From: Dehalococcoidia bacterium UBA1332
GTDB lineage: Bacteria > Chloroflexota > Dehalococcoidia > Lucifugimonadales > Lucifugimonadaceae
Length of the DNA stretch: 19,203 nt
Direction: 5' to 3'
Assembly: GCA_002306745.1 (NCBI GenBank)
Contig: DBSW01000025.1
Location: 1-19,203, forward strand
Position numbers and translations under genes: made by a program. Below, piece by piece: positions 14,570 to 19,203 of this stretch; position 1 is the stretch's first letter, and each line of letters opens with the position of its first letter. The notes beneath the pieces were generated by a model. That model saw only the letters and a program-made list of their open reading frames with translations, was not told where the DNA came from and did not search any database.

Positions 14570-16840
14570 ATGGTCGCAACCTACGAAACAAAGAATGACT
14601 ACAAAGTAGTTGGAAACACCCCAATAAGACACGATGGTCTAGATAAAGTTACTGGTAGAGCAGTCTATGGTGGTGATGTGAAAGCTCCAGGTCTTATCTG
14701 GGGTGAAGTTCTACGTAGCCCCCATGCTCACGCACGTATCAAAAAAATTGACACTTCAACTGCAGAGGCTATGGATGGCGTTTTCGCTGTTCTAACGCAT
14801 TCAGATTTTCCGACTGTCGATGAACGCGAAGTTTCTACAGGTGAGGACGTCGTAAACCTTAAGCGCGACCAATCAAACATAATGGCGAACAAAAAAGTTC
14901 ACTACAAAGGTCATGTTGTTGCCGCGGTTGCTGCTGTCGATCGAAACACCGCACAACAAGCTGCCAACGTTATCAAGGTTGAATACGAGGTGCTTTCACC
15001 GATATCGAATGTTGATGACGCTATGGCGGATGACGCTCCAATAATTCTAGAAGGACTAGTAGGAGATCACCTAGGCGAAGAGGTCGAAAATACTAATGTC
15101 GCAACAATATTCAGACACGAGTTTGGTGATGTCGACAATGCATTCGCTAACTCAGATATTGTTATCGAGCGCACTGTATCAATGTCAATGATCCATCAGG
15201 GTTATATTGAACCACACAACGCAACAGCAATCTGGGCTGAAGATGGAAACGTTACAGTCTGGTCAAGTACACAGGGTTCATTCGGTGTTCGAGCACAAAC
15301 TGCCGGCATGATAGGAGTACCTGAATCAAAAGTACGGGTAAATTACGTAGAAATCGGTGGAGGTTTCGGTGGTAAAACAAAAGTTTACCTTGCCCCTGTA
15401 GCTGCGCTTCTTTCACGTAAATCTGGAGGGCGTCCAGTAAAGCTCATAATGGATCGCTCATCCATATTCGAGGCAACTGGTCCGGCTCCAGGTGGAAAGA
15501 TACGCATGAAAATCGGAGCTACTAAAGATGGCAAGATCACAGCAGCTGACACCGACATAATGCTAGAGTCCGGAGGATACCCCGGATCAGCTGTAGGCGC
15601 AGCTGGACTATGTGTATTCGCTTGCTACAACCTGCCTGCGTCCAAAATCACAGGCTATGACGTATTGGTAAACAAACCAAAGTCGGCCGCATACCGAGCC
15701 CCCGGCTCTCCACAGGCATCTTTCGCTATCGAGACCGTAATAGATGAAATTTGTGAAAAAGGCGGATTCGACAAAATCCAATTCAGGCTCGAAAACGCAG
15801 CAAAAGAAGGCACACGACGAGGTGATGGAGTTCAATTTATTCGCGTAGGGCTTGAAGAATGTCTTGAATCAGCCAAAGAATCTGACCATTGGAAATCACC
15901 TATCGGCGATGCGCCTGAAGGAAAGGCGAGAGGTCGAGGAGTAGCATCAGCTTATTGGATGAACGGCGGTGGTAAGTCGACATGTGACCTGATGCTTCAG
16001 GATGACGGCACCGTAATGATGAACGAAGGATCTGCCGACATTGGCGGAACACGAACTTCTATTGCAATGCAGGCTGCCGAAGTTCTAGGCATCCCAATCG
16101 AAGACTTCCACCCGTCGATTCCTGATACAGACTCGATCGGTTTCACAGGCGTCACTGGTGGATCTAGAACTACATACGCAACCGGTCTCGCTGCCTATAA
16201 CGCAGCTCACAAATTGGTTGACGAATTAAAGGGAAGGCTTGCGGATCTGTGGGAGACGGAAACTGCGAACATTAAATTTAACGAGGGAACGTTTACAGCA
16301 AACGGGGACTCCATAGGCATACAAGAACTTGCTGGAAAGCTCGACCCAACAGGAGGGTCAGCAACTGCAACCGCTTCAGTCAATTTGGCGGAAGCAGGAA
16401 ACGCCTATGGTGTTCATATTTGCGACCTCGAAGTGGATCTTGCAACTGGTAAAACCGATGTAATTCGTTACACAGCAATTCAGGACGTTGGTAAAGCTGT
16501 TCACCCACAATACGCAGAAGGTCAGATCCAAGGTGGTGTTGTTCAAGGTCTAGGATGGGCTTTGAATGAGGAATACTTCATCACCGACGATGGCGCCATG
16601 GCAAATAGGTCCTTCTTAGACTACCGAATGCCTACCTCACTTGACATGCCAATGATCGACACGATTATGGTCGAAGTTCCAAACCCACTTCACCCTTACG
16701 GAGTACGCGGAGTAGGAGAGGTTCCAATCTCCCCTCCCCTATCAGCAGCTGCACAGGCGATAAAAGAAGCAACCGGCAAGTCTTACTATGAACTTCCAGT
16801 AAAGCCAGGTCGCATTCTTGAAGCGCTAAACAACGACTAA
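14570..16840 (+). CDS. Molybdenum hydroxylase large (molybdopterin-binding) subunit, copy B
   Basis: This is a tandem paralogue of the preceding gene, of the same length (756 residues). Hand alignment of residues 201-270 gives 42 of 70 identities. Key motifs are kept: QGYIEPHNATA (210-220), WSSTQGSF with Q235, GGGFGGK (263-269, followed by Thr), AYRAPGSPQ (374-382), QGGVVQGLGWAL (654-665) and Glu717 in RGVGE. The pterin motif is GGT (492-494). Differences cluster in the substrate-facing stretches after GGGFGGK and around 330-360 (MLESGGYPGSAVGAAGL here, WFEAGANPGAFIGPAAQ in copy A), which suggests a different substrate. No second medium or small subunit is present, so it presumably uses the same FAD and [2Fe-2S] proteins. 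The 140-bp gap before it holds two inverted repeats. Confidence 0.93.
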   Translation: MVATYETKNDYKVVGNTPIRHDGLDKVTGRAVYGGDVKAPGLIWGEVLRSPHAHARIKKIDTSTAEAMDGVFAVLTHSDFPTVDEREVSTGEDVVNLKRDQSNIMANKKVHYKGHVVAAVAAVDRNTAQQAANVIKVEYEVLSPISNVDDAMADDAPIILEGLVGDHLGEEVENTNVATIFRHEFGDVDNAFANSDIVIERTVSMSMIHQGYIEPHNATAIWAEDGNVTVWSSTQGSFGVRAQTAGMIGVPESKVRVNYVEIGGGFGGKTKVYLAPVAALLSRKSGGRPVKLIMDRSSIFEATGPAPGGKIRMKIGATKDGKITAADTDIMLESGGYPGSAVGAAGLCVFACYNLPASKITGYDVLVNKPKSAAYRAPGSPQASFAIETVIDEICEKGGFDKIQFRLENAAKEGTRRGDGVQFIRVGLEECLESAKESDHWKSPIGDAPEGKARGRGVASAYWMNGGGKSTCDLMLQDDGTVMMNEGSADIGGTRTSIAMQAAEVLGIPIEDFHPSIPDTDSIGFTGVTGGSRTTYATGLAAYNAAHKLVDELKGRLADLWETETANIKFNEGTFTANGDSIGIQELAGKLDPTGGSATATASVNLAEAGNAYGVHICDLEVDLATGKTDVIRYTAIQDVGKAVHPQYAEGQIQGGVVQGLGWALNEEYFITDDGAMANRSFLDYRMPTSLDMPMIDTIMVEVPNPLHPYGVRGVGEVPISPPLSAAAQAIKEATGKSYYELPVKPGRILEALNND

Positions 16841-16856
16841 TCACATTCTGCTAAGC

Positions 16857-16861
16857 GGGAG
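16857..16861 (+). promoter_or_regulatory. Ribosome binding site deciding a TTG start
   Basis: GGGAG lies 8 nt before TTG 16870 in the 29-bp gap after large subunit B. Confidence 0.7.
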
Positions 16862-16869
16862 AATATAAA

Positions 16870-17133
16870 TTGGCCACAGTTTTCCTCCCGTACGCTCTGC
16901 GTAAGTATGCATCCGGCGCAGAGCGGGTAGAAGTGCCTGCAAAAACTCTAGGCGAACTAGTAGACAATCTAGAAGCTAAATATCCAGGAACACGAGAACA
17001 TCTTATCGAAGACGGACGGCTTAAACCTGGATTAGCCGCTATAGTAGGCCATGTTGCAACGAGACGTGGTCTACTACAAAAACTAGATTCCGACACGGAA
17101 GTACATTTCATCACAGCGATTTCAGGCGGATAA
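16870..17133 (+). CDS. MoaD/ThiS-family sulfur carrier protein
   Basis: The 87-residue product has the ubiquitin-like beta-grasp pattern: a first strand (ATVFLPYALRKYA), a VPAKTLGELVDNLEAKYPG helix, a LAAIV strand and an end of TEVHFITAISGG. The C-terminal Gly-Gly is the site that MoeB/ThiF-type enzymes adenylate and convert to thiocarboxylate. MoaD with MoaE puts the dithiolene sulfurs into molybdopterin; relatives such as CysO serve other sulfur transfers. Its place 29 bp after two molybdopterin enzymes argues for a role in molybdopterin supply, but that is inferred. No moaE or moeB is in the window. The start is TTG 16870 with GGGAG. Confidence 0.85.
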   Translation: MATVFLPYALRKYASGAERVEVPAKTLGELVDNLEAKYPGTREHLIEDGRLKPGLAAIVGHVATRRGLLQKLDSDTEVHFITAISGG

Positions 17134-17260
17134 TCGTAGCCATTCACGCTCCGAACTGTCCCTACACTGCTAGCATTGATAGAAATTGATTCATTGTGAA
17201 GACAAAATTCAATCGGCTATCAGTTAGTAATCGATCACATATCTCTCACAGAGTCGAACC
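17134..17260. other. Intergenic gap before folE
   Basis: The 127-bp AT-rich gap has no gene, no T-run hairpin and no promoter I could place with confidence. ATTGAT occurs twice close together (about 17174-17191). Whether the pterin genes have their own promoter or are read from the molybdenum operon is unresolved. Confidence 0.4.
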
Positions 17261-17896
17261 ATGACAATCAAAGAAAAACCTATCAACACAGAACCTAAAA
17301 ATTTCAAATTTGATAACGGGATGCTTCTAAAAGCAAACTCTAAAAAGCTAATCGCAAATGGTGTCTCGGCAATGTTAGATGCTATAGGAAATGAAGTAGA
17401 TACAGAAGGCACAGCCAATACGCCTAAACGCGTCGCCAACATGTATGACGAACTCCTAGCAGGATATTCGACCGACCCACTTGAATTACTAAATGGCGCT
17501 ATGTTCGACGTAGAATACGATGAAATGGTGATAGTAAAAGACATAGATTTCTACTCTCTATGTGAGCACCATTTACTCCCATTCTATGGCAAAGCACATG
17601 TAGGCTATTTACCCAAACAAAAAGTCGTAGGTCTATCCAAAATCCCTAGGCTAGTTGAAATGTTTGCAAGACGGCTTCAAGTTCAAGAGCGAATGACCCA
17701 ACAGATCGCCACAACTATGGACGACCTAATCGAACCAACAGGTGTTGGCGTGGTGGTAGAAGCGCAACACCTTTGTGCGGCTATGAGAGGCGTGCGTAAA
17801 CCTAATACTCTCATGACCACAAGCGCGGTACGTGGTCTATTCAAGAAAAACCCCTCAACAAGAGATGAATTTTTCGGACACCTCCGCGAATCTTAA
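17261..17896 (+). CDS. folE: GTP cyclohydrolase I
   Basis: This 211-residue protein turns GTP into 7,8-dihydroneopterin triphosphate plus formate, the first step of pterin and folate synthesis. The zinc and active-site motifs are intact: SLCEHHLLPF at 99-108 (C101, H103, H104) and AQHLCAAMRGV at 168-178 (H170, C172). GYLPKQKVVGLSKIPRLVEMFARRLQVQERMTQQIA (115-150) is the standard core. The C-terminus (residues to 211) is complete. ATG 17261 has only weak purine-rich sequence upstream; ATG 17321 (residue 21) is in frame and would still give a full catalytic domain. It leads a block with an SDR and folB, 19 nt and then a few nt apart, so they are probably co-transcribed. Confidence 0.96.
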   Translation: MTIKEKPINTEPKNFKFDNGMLLKANSKKLIANGVSAMLDAIGNEVDTEGTANTPKRVANMYDELLAGYSTDPLELLNGAMFDVEYDEMVIVKDIDFYSLCEHHLLPFYGKAHVGYLPKQKVVGLSKIPRLVEMFARRLQVQERMTQQIATTMDDLIEPTGVGVVVEAQHLCAAMRGVRKPNTLMTTSAVRGLFKKNPSTRDEFFGHLRES

Positions 17897-17915
17897 TCAG
17901 AAGTAACGGTGTGGA

Positions 17916-18647
17916 ATGGATCCTAAGGATAAAGTAGCTTTAGTCACGGGCGCTGGTAAAAGAGTAGGCAGGTCATTAGCAATTGCACTCGGAGATACAG
18001 GAGCGCGCATTGCGATTCACTACCGCAACTCCCAAAAAGATGCCATAAAAACGGCTGAGATAATTAATTCTATGGGTAGTGAAGCTGTATGTTTTCAAGC
18101 CGACCTAGAAGATACAAAGCAGGTAAAAGCACTCGCTAGCGACATACAAAAACAACTAGGGCCCATAAATATTCTAGTGAACAACGCTTCCGTATTCGAC
18201 AAAATCAGCATGCAAGCACTCGTAGAACATGTATGGGATAGGCACTTCGCTATAAACGTTCGCGCACCGTTTTTACTTGCTCAGGCGATGCAATCGCAAC
18301 TTTCAAAAGACTCTGCTGGCAAGATAATAAATATCAACGACTGGAAAACAGCCCGACCAACTAGATTCGCATATGGCATAACAAAAACGGCACTCTCGGG
18401 CCTAACCCGTACCTTAGCCCTATCTATGGCACCCACAGTACAAGTTAATGAAATCGCACTGGGAGCAATCCTTCCGCCAGCAGATATTCCTCAAAATCGT
18501 CCTAGAAGTGAAATAAAAATGAATCTTGGTCCCGCAGATCGAATGGGGACACTAAACGAAGTCACGGATGCGATGATGATGTTAATTCAAAATGACTTCA
18601 TCACCGGTGAAACAATAAATGTCGATGGCGGAAGACATATCCGCTAA
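17916..18647 (+). CDS. SDR-family pteridine reductase-like protein (FolM/PTR1 type)
   Basis: The 243-residue short-chain dehydrogenase/reductase has a Rossmann motif of the TGxxxRxG form (TGAGKRVG, 11-18). That form marks pteridine reductases and FolM rather than ordinary SDRs (TGxxxGxG), and the Arg favours NADPH. NNAS is at 89-92, Asp142 in NIND takes the place of the usual Ser, and the catalytic pair is Y153 and K157 (YGITK). FolM reduces dihydromonapterin to tetrahydromonapterin, and PTR1 reduces biopterin and folate. The folE and folB neighbours support pterin reduction. The Asp-to-Tyr spacing is 11 residues, shorter than in the E. coli FolM sequence as I recall it, so the exact substrate is uncertain. 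Dihydrofolate reductase activity is a possible alternative. Confidence 0.8.
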   Translation: MDPKDKVALVTGAGKRVGRSLAIALGDTGARIAIHYRNSQKDAIKTAEIINSMGSEAVCFQADLEDTKQVKALASDIQKQLGPINILVNNASVFDKISMQALVEHVWDRHFAINVRAPFLLAQAMQSQLSKDSAGKIININDWKTARPTRFAYGITKTALSGLTRTLALSMAPTVQVNEIALGAILPPADIPQNRPRSEIKMNLGPADRMGTLNEVTDAMMMLIQNDFITGETINVDGGRHIR

Positions 18648-18654
18648 ACCCATT

Positions 18655-19029
18655 ATGAAACCAGAGTTAAATAAACCCGACACAGTTCGAATCGAACGGC
18701 TAGAACTATATTGCGTGATCGGAATAAACCCGTGGGAACGCCAGACTAAGCAACTAATCACAATTGACATTGACATGCATACAGATCTGTCCAAAGCCGG
18801 TACGTCTGACTCTATAGAGGACACAATAAACTACCGAGACGTCTGTAAATCAATTATCGCCGAGATTGAAAATTCCACATACGACCTGATAGAAGCTATA
18901 GGAGTGCGTGTCGCAAATATATGTCTCGCAGACGACTTAACCCAATCGGTCGAGGTAACTATTCGTAAACCAGGTGCCGTACGCCAGTCAGCCGCCGTCG
19001 GAGTCGTCATACGACGTAGCAAGTCATAA
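18655..19029 (+). CDS. folB: Dihydroneopterin aldolase
   Basis: The 124-residue protein splits 7,8-dihydroneopterin into 6-hydroxymethyl-7,8-dihydropterin and glycolaldehyde and can also epimerise it to dihydromonapterin. The family start VRIERLELYCVIGINPWERQ is clear. The residues known to act in the active site line up: E28 (in WER), Y60 (in NYRDV), E80 (in DLIEAIG) and K105 (in VTIRKPGA). I chose ATG 18655 because it begins just before the conserved fold and avoids overlapping the SDR gene. In-frame ATGs at 18619 and 18625 would overlap the SDR by up to 29 nt. None of the three has a strong ribosome binding site, so translational coupling is likely. Confidence 0.93.
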   Translation: MKPELNKPDTVRIERLELYCVIGINPWERQTKQLITIDIDMHTDLSKAGTSDSIEDTINYRDVCKSIIAEIENSTYDLIEAIGVRVANICLADDLTQSVEVTIRKPGAVRQSAAVGVVIRRSKS

Positions 19030-19136
19030 TTAATAGTTCTCTACACACCGCTCAATCTTTCTTTAAATAGAGCATTCTGAAAATACTAATGTGATAATTA
19101 TGACTAACTAAATAAGTATCAAGGCGCTCGCAAAGG
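19030..19136. other. Convergent intergenic region
   Basis: The 107-bp AT-rich gap lies between folB (plus) and the edge gene (minus). Terminators for both are expected here, but I saw no clear stem followed by a T-run on either strand. Confidence 0.4.
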
Positions 19137-19203
19137 TTAAGGATTCATTGCCTCAAACACTCTCTCTGGGCTCATAGGTAATTGATTCATTCGAACTCCT
19201 ATA
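19137..19203 (-). CDS. C-terminal end of a probable molybdenum hydroxylase large subunit (partial)
   Basis: On the minus strand, one frame is open from the right edge to a TAA at 19137-19139 and encodes IGVRMNQLPMSPERVFEAMNP. Large subunits of the xanthine dehydrogenase / CoxL family commonly end in a R-x-x-x-LP-[LM]-[ST]-PERV-x-x-A pattern. The local copy B ends in ELPVKPGRILEALNND, which has the same layout. The piece is only 21 residues, so the call is tentative. If right, a third large subunit faces the operon from the opposite strand. Confidence 0.5.
   Translation of the reverse strand, partial: IGVRMNQLPMSPERVFEAMNP

Noticed and set aside
10702..16840. 4-hydroxybenzoyl-CoA reductase as the identity of the enzyme
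   Set aside because: The 289-residue FAD subunit has no insertion or cysteine cluster for the extra [4Fe-4S] centre of that enzyme.
1..19203. CRISPR arrays, tRNA/rRNA genes, insertion sequences, prophage or defence genes
   Set aside because: No regularly spaced repeats, cloverleaf sequences, transposase or integrase motifs, or terminal inverted repeats with target duplications were seen by eye on either strand.

Overview
The window looks like a piece of a moderately AT-rich bacterial chromosome, most likely from a Chloroflexota lineage such as the marine SAR202/Dehalococcoidia group. The best clue is the left-edge gene. It carries a hydrophobic domain with an NYYYFG signature, the 'Chlor_Arch_YYY' (DUF2298) family reported mainly from Chloroflexi and archaea. 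The molybdenum-hydroxylase paralogues and the acyl-CoA dehydrogenase pair fit the heterotrophic, oxidation-rich gene content described for SAR202. The lineage call is inference. Initiation at TTG is common: four genes have a clear Shine-Dalgarno at a TTG start.

Layout. (1) Positions 1-3766, minus strand: one uninterrupted reading frame of 1255 codons that runs off the left edge. It encodes a giant membrane protein with a GT39-like glycosyltransferase N-terminal half and a YYY/DUF2298 C-terminal half. (2) A divergent intergenic region, then on the plus strand an M16 zinc peptidase and an XRE-type DNA-binding protein with a long Pro/Gln-rich tail, closed by a hairpin terminator at about 5980-6014. 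(3) Positions 6095-10410: a stand-alone Lrp/AsnC ligand-sensing (RAM) domain, two unlike acyl-CoA dehydrogenase subunits whose active-site motifs look complementary, a HIT-family nucleotide hydrolase and an MFS exporter. (4) A roughly 290-bp gap with an inverted repeat, then a molybdenum hydroxylase operon at 10702-17133: FAD subunit, [2Fe-2S] subunit, two tandem 756-residue molybdopterin-binding large subunits about 60% identical in their core, and a MoaD/ThiS-like sulfur carrier ending in Gly-Gly. (5) Positions 17261-19029: a pterin block with GTP cyclohydrolase I (folE), a pteridine-reductase-type SDR (FolM-like) and dihydroneopterin aldolase (folB). (6) At the right edge, on the minus strand, the last 21 codons of a further gene whose C-terminus resembles a molybdenum hydroxylase large subunit.

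How the genes fit together. The medium and small subunits pass electrons from the molybdenum centre in the large subunit through two [2Fe-2S] clusters to FAD. Two large subunits with one M and one S gene suggest alternative substrate specificities sharing an electron-transfer module, or a mixed complex. The MoaD-like protein may supply sulfur for molybdopterin. The folE/SDR/folB block makes dihydropterins and could yield folate precursors or a reduced monapterin-type cofactor. The acyl-CoA dehydrogenase pair resembles the alpha2-beta2 enzymes used in steroid side-chain oxidation.

No tRNA, rRNA, CRISPR array, insertion sequence or phage gene was seen. The points most worth a second look are the GT39-YYY fusion, the twin large subunits with an altered pterin-contact motif and a linked MoaD-like carrier, the split-active-site dehydrogenase pair, and the pterin block next to the molybdopterin enzymes.
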